Shown: piece after piece, positions 22,785-36,736 of the stretch | How the letters are laid out: each line of letters begins with the position of its first letter | Numbering within the stretch: the stretch's first letter is position 1 | DNA from: Lingula anatina | Taxonomy: Eukaryota > Brachiopoda > Lingulata > Lingulida > Lingulidae | Direction of reading: 5' to 3' | DNA length: 64,000 nt | Assembly (NCBI RefSeq): GCF_001039355.2 | Contig: NW_019775524.1 | Coordinates: forward strand, 1,540,992-1,604,991 | Program-made: the position numbers and the translations under genes | Notes under the pieces: generated by a model | Database searches by the model: none | Seen by the model: only the letters and a program-made list of their open reading frames with translations | Told to the model about the DNA's origin: nothing

Positions 22785-24037
22785 ATGGCGTTTGTCGCCA
22801 TATGTGCGTTTGCGTTCATATTAACGGGAGCTTTTGGGAGACCAACCGACCCCCCGATCAAACCCGATACAAAAGTCGTAGAGAAGGAAACAGTGCAGGT
22901 TTGGTACACAGGAATTTCTAAAAACGATAGTTTTGCCTTAGCCGTTACAAGTCAGACATCTTTGTTTATATACGAAAAGAGATGTTATGGGTACATATTT
23001 TTTTCTTTTTCGAATAATTCAAATATTCAATGTCACCCGTAACTTTGCTGTTGCTTCCTTTCAGGTAGACATCAGTGAGTTTGGCAAAGGAGAATGGGGT
23101 ATGTCTGATCTATCTCATATGATAAGAACAAAACAAATGTAGGTCATTTGAGAAATTGACATTTCAACGTTGAATAAATGATGCTATTGGCCATATTTAT
23201 AGTTTTGAAACAAAATACAAAGCAGTTTTTTAAAAATTAAATGGGCGTTTCTGGTTCTGGTGTCACAGATTATACCAGAAAACAACCATAGGAAAGAGTA
23301 CTATAGAACATGTTGAACGCCATATGTTTAAGCTATATCCTATATAGCTAAGCCACCAATTATTTCAGTTCTTTTTTTTTCATATTTTCGTATGTTATTT
23401 CAGCTCTCCCAATGTCAGGTGCCAACCCGGAGGAAATGTCAGGTATGTCACCTCTGCTTGGATTTATTCTAATAAAAGTACATGTTTGTCTACACATTGT
23501 GTTTTCCCATGAAGACAGCCATGTTTTACCTGTGTGTATACGTCCTATAAATATGATACATTTAACATTTAGGTATGACGTTGTTAAAAAAAGGCCCATG
23601 TACTATGTAGTGTTGTCTGCCAATAAATTTCAAAATGATTTGAGGTTTTGTTAAACGATATGAAATACGAATGCCTTTAAAATGAAATTTCAGGACGATT
23701 CGAAGGAGACATAGACATGCAAGAGAAAGAGGTCATGAAAATGTTTAAGGTAATGGAAATTATTTAGTACATCTTATACGCCCGAGCTTTAGTCAATGTA
23801 GTCAATTTAGCTTGTTTTCTCTTGATATTCAGAAATTACTATGCATACTGATTAAAGTTCAGATCAAACAGCGAAGCAAAAACGGTTCCTTTACTTATTC
23901 CATGGTCTCAGTGGTATTTCGGCCTTATTGAATCATTTTTTCATAATCTTCAGTCATAAATCTTCTTTGAAGCATGTTTAGACTGCGTACAGAAATCATT
24001 TCACCATAACCATTACACCACACGTGGCCAAACAGAT

Positions 24038-24099
<62 letters not shown>

Positions 24100-27000
24100 C
24101 CAAAATTAATTTCTTGTTTTCTTTTTATTAGCTGCGAAATGCAATGAGTTCCCAGAGAACAAAATGGCCAAATGGTGTCGTGGCCTATGTCATTAGCACG
24201 AGTTACCGTAAGTTCTTACAAAGACAACACGTGCCTCGATTATTTTTTCGATCATTATGACACACACGTTTAATATATAACTAAAAACAAACAAAACAAT
24301 AACGAAACAAGGTTATTTCATGTTTGTTATAGCTACATGTAAGATCTGGTAAGAAATTAATTTGGTATTTGTTTGGTATTTTAGACAGGCCAATATTCTT
24401 ACTGCTGTAGAAATGTCTTCCTTCATGATTCAGCATTTTGTTCGAATAGAGCTCCATGTAACGCTCCAAGTGGAATTTTAGAATAAAGCATTATACCGTT
24501 ATTAACGAATATGGCCCGACAGTGTCCTCTGACAACAGGGACCTGTAGAATACTATACAAAATTAAACCGACTACTAGCGGAGCTTGTGGTCAGAGGGTA
24601 TCCCGACATGCACAGCAGGTTGTTGTTGTTGCTATTTCAGCGGCCAGTGTGGCCACCACTATACAGCAAGCCATGCAGGAAATTACCACCAAGACTGGCG
24701 GCTGTATTCGCTTTGAGCCAAAGACTACCCACACCGACTATGTGCATATTCAACCTAAATCTGGGTAATATAGTTATAATCACTTTGTTATTTGAATCAA
24801 GAAGCTAAATAAAGAACAATATAGGGCCTATGATATGTCCTCCCTTAAATGTTACTGCTGTCCTCACCCATCTCAGTGTATTCTGTAAGTGCGAAGTTGA
24901 AAACTCTCAATTTTGCTTTCAAAATATAAACTTCAAATAGTCGATACGTGATGAATATTAAAATTCGAAGTATCACGTAAAGCATAACTCAGCAGCCATT
25001 TTGATACATGTTGCCATGGCTTAATTTTTATTTATTTATTTATTCTTTTTTTTTTTTTTTTTTGAGAAGCATTGAAGACTAGTTTAATTTGACTTCAACG
25101 CCAATTCAAATTGTGAACAGAAGTGGCCGATTTCTACGTTTTGGTTAGATATAGATATAAATATTTTAATAAGTAATAGAAATACCCATTTTGCAGTTGA
25201 TGCTGAAAGTGTTTGTTTTTTTATTTATTTATTTATTAACAGCAAAGCAATAGTGATAATAATGATGACTTTCCTGAAAATTTAATTGATTTCTCTCAAT
25301 TACCAAGGTGCTGGTATACTCAACTCAAAACTGTTAAGAAAATAAACAATCCTCTCAAAAACTGGTGTTAAGTGTAGATGTATACATCGTAAATTTACCA
25401 CCAGTTTTGAATGTACACGTAATGTTCATAGACGATAAAGGAAACAATATTTAAATTCCCTAGATTTTTTTCTGCTACACCAAGTTTTCTGCTACACCAA
25501 GTTTTTACGCTCATGAAGTGCCTTATTTCCTTTATCAGTTGCTACTCTACAGTGGGTCGAGCCGGAGGGGAGCAGTTGGTCTCGATAGGGCGTGGATGTG
25601 AGAGGAAGGGGACCATCATGCACGAGCTCCTGCATGCCTTAGGCTTCTTCCACGAGCAGAGTCGCTCAGACCGTGACCAGTACGTCACCATAGATTACAG
25701 CAACATTCAGAGCGGTGAGGGACACTTGATGGTTCATTCTGTCTCTTTTTCATTTTTAATTTTCAGCCATTTGTTATAGAAGTGCATTTGCAATCCTTTC
25801 ATATTAGTGCATCGCTAATGTTTTTGAGCTAAATTTAATTATTTCAATGGACGAACACTAGTTTTCCGGGGACGGATGTCATCGGGACAACCCATCCTGC
25901 ATTCGCTTAAACAAAATACCATCTAGTAAGTTCATGTTGAAAATGGAAGTATTTATACCTGTATTCTAATTTCCAAACCTCACCCCAGGCAAGGACGGCA
26001 ACTTCCAGAAGTACGACTCCTCCCAGACGGTGAACTACGCCCGTTATGACTATGGGTCTGTGATGCATTACTCGGCCTACTCGTTCGCCCAGGACCGCAG
26101 CAAGCCGACCATTATCCCGCGGGACCAGTCCATGCTGTCGGTGATGGGTCAGAGAGTGAGGCTGTCTGAGATCGACGTCTTGGAGGTGCTCTCCCGCTAC
26201 GGCTGCCAGAGTATGAGCCTTTTAAGATACATCGGGAAACGAATACCGTTGGTTTATGATAATAATTTGTGTTATAACCCAATCTTAACATTGCAAAGCC
26301 TGTTCATTTGATAGAACTTGTTTGTTTCCCTTGGAGATTAATATTTCTAATCTTTCACATAGGGGCCTAATATTTTAGGAAATATTTTTCGTTTTGAAAT
26401 ACTTTTTGTAGGTTGTGTTATTGGGCACTTGCACTACTCCCCAACATGTTTTAAACCAATAATAAAAGCTTAATATAAATGATCAATCACATATAAGCAA
26501 ATTATATTATATTATATTATATTATATTATATTATATTATATTATATTATATTATATTATATTATATTATATAACTGCTTATGTTAGATATATAATTTTT
26601 TTCAATTCAAGGATATCACACGTTTAACCTTCAATAAAGCTTTCCCGTGTAATTTCAGACAGTCAACAGGGACAGACTTTAAGACCGACGCAGCCTCCCA
26701 CACAGCCGCCCACCTTACCCCCCAATGTGGTGCCTACCCCCATGCCAGTCGTCCCAGTTATCACCAACCCTCCGCCTGTCACTAACAGTACGTCTCAGTC
26801 GCCTGAATAGCTCTGTACTTCAGTCAGCTTATTTCATTTCAATGATACATGGCCTATCAGTACAGAATTTAAAAAAAAACATAAATTACACAAAACTTTA
26901 TATTCAGTCATACCTTCTTTAATTCATTCTTCTCTGAATTCCGCCATGCATCTGATTTACATAAACTATTAGCAGCAATTTTATCATATTTTAATTGAAA

Positions 27001-27317
27001 TGCTATTCTAACTGAAATATTTCTAAAGTAATTGTATAAACTGAGCCGGGTTATTTTCGTAATTGCTATAATACTCAGATGAAAGTCCACACATTTTGCA
27101 CTGTTAAGGAATCGTACAAAGTATAAAACAATACTCTTTAAAATTAAGAGCGATTTCTCCATCTCTCTAGATATACTGTTCTACTGTACTTTCGACGAGG
27201 GGACTCTGTGCGGTTGGGAAGTGGACACGTCGGTGCCCCACCAGTGGTACCTGCGTTCTGGTTCTACCCCCAGCTATAACACGGGACCGTCCTCAGACTT
27301 AAGTGCCTCTGGCCAAG
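22785..27317 (+). CDS. Astacin-family metalloprotease with MAM domain, exons 1-10
   Basis: Exons: 22785-22898, 23065-23098, 23404-23442, 23694-23749, 24132-24207, 24641-24764, 25539-25714, 25989-26210, 26659-26787, 27171-27317. All have GT-AG sites and matching phases. With exons 11-12 from the next contig the protein is 485 aa. Residues 1-18 are a signal peptide ([18 protein letters not shown]). The propeptide carries the aspartate switch FEGD (65-68) that keeps astacins latent. The catalytic domain (about 82-280) has [19 protein letters not shown] (zinc ligands H176, H180, H186; base E177) and the Met-turn SVMHY (M232, Y234). A Pro/Thr-rich linker (281-323) leads to the MAM domain starting [14 protein letters not shown]. 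It should be a secreted, zymogen-activated endopeptidase. The contig stops at the N at 27501. Confidence 0.93.
24041..24097. repeat. (TA)n microsatellite
   Basis: About 28 TA units in intron 4 of the astacin gene. Confidence 0.95.
26501..26572. repeat. (ATTAT)n pentanucleotide repeat
   Basis: About 14 units in intron 8 of the astacin gene. The second contig has no such expansion at the matching place near 29690. Confidence 0.95.
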
Positions 27318-27500
27318 GTACGTGTATCGCGATTTAGGTATATGTGAGGATAAGGTCAGGTAAGGTACGCACACAGCGGTTTAGGTATATGTGCAGGTAA
27401 GGTGCGCATGTAGCGGTTTAGGTATATAGGGTATATGCATTTAAGGTACACATGTGTACCAGTACGTGTATAGTGATATAGATATATGTGCAGGTAAGAC

Positions 27501-27501
27501 N
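27501..27501. other. Single N, contig junction 1
   Basis: To the left the sequence ends in the intron 10 minisatellite. To the right, after 196 unmatched bases, 27698 onward repeats 24481-27500. The second copy continues past the point where the first stopped (30626). Confidence 0.85.
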
Positions 27502-27862
27502 GTACCACGTGACCCAGATCTGTTGCTTCATTTTTGCATATTGAGGTGAGGTTTACTAAAACGCTTTTTTTCTACTAATAGATTGTTTTTATAATTTTTA
27601 AATGGCGGGGATCGATTAAAACATGCCTCTAGTGTATAGATTGAGTGCTGTATCTTCAAAATTCGAGAAATGGATTTTTACATGAACATTGTCCTTTAAG
27701 AATAAAGCATTATACCGTAATTAACGAATATGGCCCGACAGTGTCCTCTGACAACAGGGACCTGTAGAATAATATACAAAATTAAACCGACTATTAGCGG
27801 AGCTTGTGGTCAGAGGGTATCCCGACATGCACAGCAGGTTGTTGTTGTTGTTGCTATTTCAG

Positions 27863-30800
27863 CGGCCAGTGTGGCCACCACTATACAGCAAGCCATGCAG
27901 GAAATTACCACCAAGACTGGCGGCTGTATTCGCTTTGAGCCAAAGACTACCCACACTGACTATGTGCACATTCAACCTAAATCTGGGTAATATATAGTCA
28001 CAATCACTTTGTTATTTGAATCAAGATGCTAAATAAAGAACAATATAGGGCCTATAATATGTCCTCACTTGAATGTTGCTGCTGTCGTCACCCACCTGAG
28101 TGTATTCTGTAAGTGCCAAGTTGAAAACTCTCAATTTTGCTTTCAAAATATTTATAAATGATGAATATTAAAATAAGAAGTATCACGTAAAGCATAATTC
28201 ATAACATTTTGATACATGTTGCCATGGCTTAATTTTTATTCATTTATTTATTTATTTATTTATTTTTTGAGAATCATTGATGACTAGTTAAATTTGACTT
28301 CAACACCCTTCCATACGTACGACGTTTTGGTTAGAAATAGATATTTAAATAAGTCATAGAAATACCCATTTTGCAGTTGATGCTGAAAGTGTATTTTTTT
28401 TTTCAATTTATTAAAAGCAAAGCAGTAGTGATAATAATGATGACTTTCCGTAATATATAATTGATTTCTCTCAATTACCAAGGTACTGGTATACTCAATC
28501 CAAAACTGTTAAGAAAATAAATAATCTACTCAAAAAACTGGTGTTAAGTGTAGATGTGTACATCGTAATTTTACCACCGGTTTTGAATGTACATGTAATG
28601 TTCATAGACGACAAAGGAAACAATATTTAAATTCCCTAGTTTTTTTTCTGCTACACCAAGTTTTTACGCTCATGAAGTGCCTTATTTCCTATACCAGTTG
28701 CTACTCTACAGTGGGTCGAGCCGGAGGGGAGCAGTTGGTCTCGATAGGGCGTGGCTGCGAGAGGAAGGGGACCATCATGCACGAGCTCCTGCACGCCTTA
28801 GGCTTCTTCCACGAGCAGAGCCGCTCAGACCGTGACCAGTACGTCACCATAGATTACAGCAACATTCAGAGCGGTGAGGGACACTTGATGGTTCATTCTG
28901 TCTCTTTTTCATTTTTAATTTTCAGCCATTTGTTATAGAAGTGCATTTGCAATCCTTTCATATAAGTGCATCGGTGATGTTTTTGAGCTATATTTAATTA
29001 TTTCAATGTTCGAACACTAGTGCTTGCAACAAAGTTTTCCGGGGACGGATGTCATCGGGACAACCCATCCTGCATTCGCTTAAACAAAATACCATCTAGT
29101 AAGTTCATGTTAAAAAAAGAAGTATTTATACCTGTATACTAATTTCCAAACCTCACCCCAGGCAAGGACGGCAACTTCCAGAAGTACGACTCCTCCCAGA
29201 CGGTGAACTACGCCCGTTATGACTATGGGTCTGTGATGCATTACTCGGCCTACTCGTTCGCCCAGGACCGCAGCAAGCCGACCATTATTCCGCGGGACCA
29301 GTCCATGCTGTCGGTGATGGGACAGAGAGTGAGGCTGTCTGAGATCGACGTCCTGGAGGTGCTCTCCCGCTACGGCTGCCAGAGTATGAGCTTTTTTGAT
29401 ACATAAACATCGGGAAACGAATACCGTTGGTTTAAGATAATAATTTGTGTTATAACCCAATCTTAACATTGCAAAGCCTGTTCATTTGATAGAACTTGTT
29501 TGTTTCCTTTTAGAGATTAATTTTTCTAATATTTCATGTAATATTTTAAGAAATATTTTTCGTTTTGAAATACTTTTTTGTAGGCTGTGTTATTGGGCAG
29601 TTACACTACTCCCCAACATGTTTTTAAACCAATAACTAAAACTTAATATAAATGATCAATCACGATATAAGCATTTAATAAATACTACTTTACTACTATA
29701 TATATATTTTTTACTTAAGGATATCATACATGTTTAAACTTTAATAAAGTTTCTCCGTGTATTTTCAGACAGTCAACAGGGACAGACGTTGAGACCGACG
29801 CAGCCCCCCACGCAGCCGCCCACCTTACCCCCCAATGTGGTGCCTACCCCCATGCCTATCGTCCCAGTTATCACCAACCCTCCGCCTGTCACTAACAGTA
29901 CGTCTCAGTCGACTGAATAGCTCTGTACTTCAGTCAGTCAATTTATTTTATTTCTATAATACATGGGCTAGCAGTCCCTGGAACCAGAATTAAAAAACAC
30001 ACACACACACACACACAAATTACGCGGAAGTATATATTGAGTCATATTTGTCTGGATTCCGCAATGCAGCTGATTTACATATAGCCTACCATAAGCATCA
30101 GCTTTTTTATCTTTAAACTGAAATACTATTCTAACTGAAATATTTCTAAAGTATAGTTATTGTACAAACTGATCAGGGTTATTTTCGTAATTGCTATAGT
30201 ACTCAGATGAAAGTCCACAAATTTTGCACTGTTAAGGAATGGTACAAAGTATAAAACAATACTCTTTAAAATAAAGGGCGATTTCTCCATCTCTCTAGAT
30301 ATACTATTCTACTGTACGTTCGACGAGGGGACTCTGTGCGGTTGGGAAGTGGACACGTCGGTGCCCCACCAGTGGTACCTGCGTTCTGGTTCTACCCCCA
30401 GCTACAACACGGGACCGTCCTCAGACTTAAGTGCCTCTGGCCAAGGTACGTGTATCGCGATTTAGGTATATGTGAGGATAAGGTCAGGTAAGGTACGCAC
30501 ATAGCGGTTTAGGTATATGTGCAGGTAAGGTGCGCATGTAGCGGTTTAGGTATATAGGGTATATGCATTTAAGGTACACATGTGTACCAGTACGTGTATA
30601 GTGATATAGATATATGTGCAGGTAAGACCAGGTAAGGTACGTATATAGCGGTTTAGGTATATGTGCAGGTAAGACCAGGTAAGGTACGTATATATAGGGG
30701 TTTAAGTATATGTGCAGGTAAGACCAGGTAAGGTACGTATATAGCGGTTTAGGTATATGTGCAGGTGGAGTAAGGTGTACCTGTATGTGAACACTGATGG

Positions 30801-32982
30801 TATATATGCGGGTAAGGCACTCAGATGTGGAATCCTAAAACAAAAAAATTACTTGTATTCTCTGCTATGGCTTAAAGTCATGTTTTTACGTCTGCATAGC
30901 CAGAGGAGCACCTTATTTTTCCCTATTTAGATTCTGAAAACGGTAAAATAGTGATGTCCCATTCCCTTCTGAAATGAAGACGTGGCGGTCAAAATAACTG
31001 ACCAGAACTTAATTTTTTTTAAATCGAAATGTTTTAAAGCACACGGGTCGAGTTATAATTCGTGAGTTTGGAGAAAATTGCTTTCATCTATTCAAGGAAT
31101 ATTTGATACCTTTAAGTCACTCTCTGACAAGTGAGGCCTCTAAGGAAAAGAGTGTCATTCAATGAACAACTTGGTCGGTGAGCAAAGAGGAAGTTTGATC
31201 TTTGAACAATCTCCGTAATTTACCAGTTGAAAGTAACATCATATAATATTAATATGGACTAAACATCAGTTGTCAGGCAGAAGAAAGTGGTGTTTCGGTT
31301 GGCATTTTAAAAATAAAGATGAAGATGAAACCCATAATGCAGTCCAATGCATTACGCGTTACTTAGTCTACAATGACAAATGGTTTAAATTCGGGGTCAT
31401 TACAGATGCAGATGTCATTTGTGCTAAACTTGTCAGTTAAGGATGAGAACAAACCACGCAGCTGTCATATTAATTTACTAATTGAAATCACTTAAATGAT
31501 GATGAGCGAATGGCACCAAGTCTGAGTATTTTCTGGCGAAAATCCAATGCATTGTAGTTATCGATTGTTAGTATCCGCATACAATATTTCTACACAGGGT
31601 TTCTTATTAAGTATGAAAAATAAGACATCAGCCACTACTAGTAAAATTAGAGATACTCTGAGTATCTGAAATTTAACTTTTAGTTGTTGGTCTCAAGAAG
31701 TTAAATCAGTTGCAATATCAATGTCCATAAACATGTATACAGGGTACATTAACTTAGGTTTTAAAAGAAGTACGACTGAAATGCTCACACGTTGAACTTT
31801 CTAACATGAAGTATTGGGTCACAATGGTCTTGAGTCTCTCGACCGAAAGGAGAAACCTGTATTACAGTGAATTGAACAGAAAGACTTAGGGCACCAAAAT
31901 GGTCTTTTATTGTTTGTTACCAACCTTGCTTCGAGTACTTCGTCTTTTGCTGCCACCGGTGCTTGCGTTGTCCCACAATCTAATGCTGCATTACCCTACA
32001 GTAGTTTTAGTTTATATATCATGTTTCACATGTTTCAGTTATTTGATGTCTGATTTGTAAGGACAATGATTATTTATTGTATTTTTTGTCAGCGTGAGTA
32101 TCCAGTTTCTATGTATGATCCCATACACACCAGAAAGCCATAGGGGTAATGCGTATTCTTGTAATGGACCGCCAGTCATGGTTGTTTATGTTTGTTATGT
32201 TTTGTCTATGAATATGTTACTTATTTTTTTAAATCTTCACTTGGTCGTTTCACTTGGACAGTTTCAATAATGCGGCATGCTTATTTACGTTTCTTGCACA
32301 TACTGCTGCCTTACAATAGCCCGAATCTAAAGCACTAACAATGATTATCGTTGTAGGATACTACATGTACTTGGAAGCCTCTGGATATTACAACCTGAAA
32401 GCCCGAATCATCTCTCCGTACATAACGGCCACTAACGGAGAATACTGTGTCGACTTCTACTACCATATGTACGGTGACTACATGGGCACCATGAATATCG
32501 GGGTGAGGTATGACTACAACACGTACCCCGTCTGGCAGAAATGGGGAGATCAGGGCAATATGTGGCGCCGTATGCGGCTCACGGCAAGAGTCAGCGGCTA
32601 TGGTACTTACAATGTGAGTGTCTGCTTAGACATTTAATTCAATTATAATTGATTTTTTATTTTTATTTATTTATTTATTGTAATATTTTTGCTATCACGA
32701 TGACCTTCTTTTCTTTCCCTTTCCTTTTTCAAATACTGATGCCATTTATTTTGGAGCCGAGGGGGTTAGGATCGGAAAAAATATATATTATAGATAAAAT
32801 GCCTTATGAAATTGTTTTTAACCTGTGACAAAACATTTACTAAAAGCCCTACATTGTCATTTAGTCGAATATCGCTTGTTTGATTTCTCTATTTGTAGCT
32901 GTACATTGAGGGTGAAGTTGGGCGAAGTCATACCAGCGACATGGCTATTGACAACTTGGTGGTCTACCAGGGGGCGTGCTAA
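27863..32982 (+). CDS. Astacin-MAM gene, exons 6-12 (overlapping contig, probable second haplotype)
   Basis: Exons: 27863-27986, 28698-28873, 29162-29383, 29769-29897, 30299-30445, 32357-32613, 32899-32982. The first five equal exons 6-10 of the copy at 24641-27317 in length and nearly in sequence (one noted residue change, V to I in the linker). Exons 11 and 12 finish the MAM domain ([16 protein letters not shown] ... [13 protein letters not shown]) and give the stop codon. No exons 1-5 precede them: only 196 bp of unmatched sequence lie between the N at 27501 and the start of homology at 27698. I read this as the other allele continuing the gene, not as a second gene. A truncated tandem paralog is the alternative. 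Confidence 0.85.
30446..30800. repeat. Intronic minisatellite of splice-donor-like units
   Basis: Begins just after the exon 10 donor. The unit is about 47 bp (CAGGTAAGACCAGGTAAGGT, then ACGTATATAGCGGTTTAGGTATATGTG). The 5' splice-site consensus CAGGTAAG occurs exactly at 30485, 30522, 30619, 30629, 30666, 30676, 30715 and 30725. The matching intron of the first contig ends inside the same array, at 27500. Confidence 0.85.
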
Positions 32983-33334
32983 AGGAACGCCAGCACGTGG
33001 GAGACTACATAATTAATGTGTGCCACTGATGTGTGAAATTTTACCATGATATTGTGATTCAGAATATATGTTGACAAAAATGAACTCGGCATTATATAGA
33101 TTTAAATCATCTGATTATACCACGCTCCACGATCCCATCGAATAAGATGACAAACAGTAATTATAGTTTGTATCGGAGAGAACTTCGCAACAAAATCTAG
33201 AAAACGGTCATTATTTGGATTATATTCTATCGTAATTTTAAATGTTTCCGGTATTGATACGCAAATACAATGTTAAGTCCGAGAAAATGTATGAATTGTT
33301 ATCCATTACTGATATGATTTGTTTAATAAAGTAT

Positions 33335-33335
33335 N
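33335..33335. other. Single N, contig junction 2
   Basis: The right side starts GGTGGAGTAAGGTATACCTG, which matches 30763 (GGTGGAGTAAGGTGTACCTG). The duplicate then runs to about 35905, where the left side's final GTTTAATAAAG is met again. Confidence 0.9.
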
Positions 33336-34909
33336 GGTGGAGTAAGGTATACCTGTATGTATACACTGATGGTATATATGCGGGTAAGGCACTCAGATGT
33401 GGAATTCTAAAAAAAAATTACTTGTATTCTCTGCTATGGCTTAAAGTCATGTTTTTACGTCTGCATAGCCAGAAGAGCACCTTATTTTTCCCTATTTAGA
33501 TTCTGAAAACGGTAAAATAGTGATGTCCCATTCCCTTCTGAAATGAAGACGTGGCGGTCAAAATAAGACCAGAACTTAATTTTTTTAAATCGAAATGTTT
33601 TAAAGCACACGGGTCGAGTTATAATTTGTGAGTTTGGAGAAAATTGCTTTCATTTATTCAAGGAATATTTGATACCTTTAAGTCACTCTCTGACAAGGGA
33701 GGCCTCTAAGGAAAAGAGTGTCATTCAATGAACAACTTGGTCGGTGAGCAAAGAGGAAGTTTGATCTTTGAACAATCTCCGTAATTTACCAGTTGAAAGT
33801 AACATCATATAATATTAATATGGACTAAACATCAGTTGTCAGGCAGAAGAAAGTGGTGTTTCGGTTGGCATTTTAAAAATAAAGATGAAGATGAAACCCA
33901 TAATGCAGTCCAATGCATTACGCGTTACTTAGTCTACAATGACAAATGGTTTAAATTCGGGGTCATTACAGATGCAGATGTCATTTGTGCTAGACTTGTC
34001 AGTTAAGGATGAGAACAAACCACGCAGCTGTCATATTAATTTACTAATTGAAATCACTTAAATGATGATGAGCGAATGGCACCAAGTCTGAGTATTTTCT
34101 GGCGAAAATCCAATGCATTGTAGTTATCGATTGTTAGTATCCGCATACAATATTTCTACACAGGGTTTCTTATTAAATATGAAAAATTAGACATCAGCAA
34201 CTAGTAGTAAAATTAGAAATACTCTGAGTATCTGAAATTTAACTTTTAGTTGTTGGTCTCAAGAAGTTAAATCAGTTGCAATATCAATGTCAATGTTCAT
34301 AAACATATAGGTTTTAAAAGAAGCACGACTGAAATGCTCACACGTTGAACTTTCTAACATGAAGTATTGGGTCACAATGGTCTTGAGTCTCTCGACCGAA
34401 AGGAGAAACCTGTATTACAGTGTAATGAACAGAAAGACTTAGGGCACCAAAATGGTCTTTTATTGTTTGTTACCAACCTTGCTTCGAGTACTTCGTCTTT
34501 TGCTGCCACCGGTGCTTGCGTTGTCCCACAATCTAATGCTGCATTACCCTATAGTAGTTTTAGTTTATATATCATGTTTCACATGTTTCAGTTATTTGAT
34601 GTCTGATTTGTAAGGACAATGATTATTTATTGTATTTTTTGTCAGCGTGAGTATCCAGTTTCTATGTATGATCCCACACACACCAGAAAGCCATAGGGGT
34701 AATGCGTATTCTTGTAATGGACCGCAAGTCATGGTTGTTTATGTTTGTTATGTTTTGTCTATGAATATGTTACTTATTTTTTTTAATCTTCACTTGGTCG
34801 TTTCACTTGGACAGTTTCAATAATGCGGCATGCTTATTAACGTTTCTTGCACATACTGCTGCCTTACAATAGCCCGAATCTAAAGCACTAACAATGATTA
34901 TCGTTGTAG

Positions 34910-35565
34910 GATACTACATGTACTTGGAAGCCTCTGGATATTACAACCTGAAAGCCCGAATCATCTCTCCGTACATAACGGCCACTAACGGAGAATACTG
35001 TGTCGACTTCTACTACCATATGTACGGTGACTACATGGGCACCATGAATATCGGGGTGAGGTATGACTACAACACGTACCCCGTCTGGCAGAAATGGGGA
35101 GATCAGGGCAATATGTGGCGCCGTATGCGGCTCACGGCAAGAGTCAGCGGCTATGGTACTTACAATGTGAGTGTTTGCTTAGACATTTAATTCAACTAAA
35201 ATTGATTTTTTATTTTTTTTTATTTATTTATCTATTTATTTATTTATTTATTTATTGTAATATTTTTGCTATCACGAATACCTTCTTTTCTTTCCCTTTC
35301 CTTTTTCAAATACGGATGCCATTTATTTTGGAGCCGAGGGGGTTTGGATAGGAAAATATATATATATATATTACAGATAAAATGCGTTATGAAATTGTTT
35401 TTAACCTGTGGGGAAAATTTTACTGAAAACCCTGCAATGTCATTTCGTCGAATATCGCTTGTTTGATTTCTCTATTTATAGCTGTACATTGAGGGTGAAG
35501 TTGGGCGAAGTCATACCAGCGACATGGCTATTGACAACTTGGTGGTGTACCAGGGGGCGTGCTAA
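34910..35565 (+). CDS. Astacin-MAM gene, exons 11-12 (third contig, repeat of the 3' end)
   Basis: Exons 34910-35166 and 35482-35565 encode the same MAM end as 32357-32982, to the residue by eye. The exons lie in a stretch (33336 to about 35905) that repeats 30763-33334 right after the N at 33335. An AATAAA signal is at 35909-35914, about 345 nt past the stop. This contig continues into the peptide genes, so the astacin gene lies directly upstream of them. Confidence 0.88.
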
Positions 35566-35914
35566 AAGGAACGCCAGCACGTGGGAGATTACATAATTAA
35601 TGTGTGCCACTGATGTGTGAAATTTTACCATGATATTGTGATTCAGAATATATGTTGACAAAAATGAACTCGGCATTATATAGATTTAAATCATCTGATT
35701 ATACCACGCTCCACGATCCCATCGAATAAGATGACAAACAGTAATTATAGTTTGTATCGGAGAGAACTTCGCAACAAAATCTAGAAAACGGTCATTATTT
35801 GGATTATATTCTATCGTAATTTTAAATGTTTCCGGTATTGATACGCAAATACAATGTTAAGTCCAAGAAAATGTATGAATTGTTATCCATTACTGATATG
35901 ATTTGTTTAATAAA

Positions 35915-36689
35915 GAATATATATTAAAAACAACACCTCGCTCAGAGTAGCCAGGTCACCGTATACAACCAAGTGGAGTTTCTTCTTTCAACGTAACTCT
36001 TGAAGTGAATCGTGAGTCTCTGGCAATGTTTTTTTGGGAGGACACCCTTACTCAGAATGTGTCCTTGATTGGTATCCTTATCTTGACCAAGGTGGCAGCA
36101 GTGAAAAGTGTTCTTAAATTCGTCGTTTGAAAGACGAAGCAGTGTGTGTTAGGAGGGGGGCGTGCTGCGTATAGTATTTTAAAGTTTAACAACGACGAGC
36201 GCAAATTTTAGAACATGATTTATCAAGGATAAACCAAGTACGTAGATATCTATTTACGTCCATGGTGGAACGAACGCTACCAGCAGTTCCCACAAAAGGC
36301 GTAACTGAGGTGACCCGAAACTAACTGGCCGAAGGTCCCACTGAAAAAAATTCAAAAATTAAACTTGAGATTTTGCCAAGAAAGTTTATTTTTGAAATTG
36401 GTTATGTATGCAAAATTCAGTGAAGCACAAAAAAAAAAGCCATTAGCACGCTACTGTTGACAAAAAATACAACGTAAAAACTGAAACTACCAGTTTCAAC
36501 TGGCTGATTTCTGACAAAAATTGTATGCTCAATGAGCGGAGATATGGAAATTTCACCTGCTAAACAAAAGCGTTAGTCCAATTTCCACTGAACCCTATCG
36601 CATCTACCCTCCTACATAAAAGACATTTGAAATAAATGTTTGGGCTTGACCGCAAGCTAATGTCGTCCACTACATCACTGTTTACTGTG
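35915..36689. other. Intergenic spacer between astacin and peptide gene 1
   Basis: Contains the block CTTGACCAAGGTGGCAGCAG and AAAAATTCAAAAATTAAAC, which recur before the other peptide genes (38650-39230 and 40990-41620). They are likely upstream sequence shared by the duplication. No exon is supported. Confidence 0.5.
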
Positions 36690-36695
36690 TATAAG
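36690..36695 (+). promoter_or_regulatory. TATA-like box of peptide gene 1
   Basis: TATAAG within GTGTATAAGAGGACG, 47 bp upstream of the ATG. The same spacing and flanks recur before the copies at 39277 and 41661, implying a very short 5'UTR. Confidence 0.5.
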
Positions 36696-36736
36696 AGGAC
36701 GCCAGTGCGACATCATTTTGAAAGTTTCAAATAAAA

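Noticed and set aside
29110-29469. 119-residue minus-strand open frame
   Set aside because: It is the antisense of astacin exon 8, which is a well supported coding exon.
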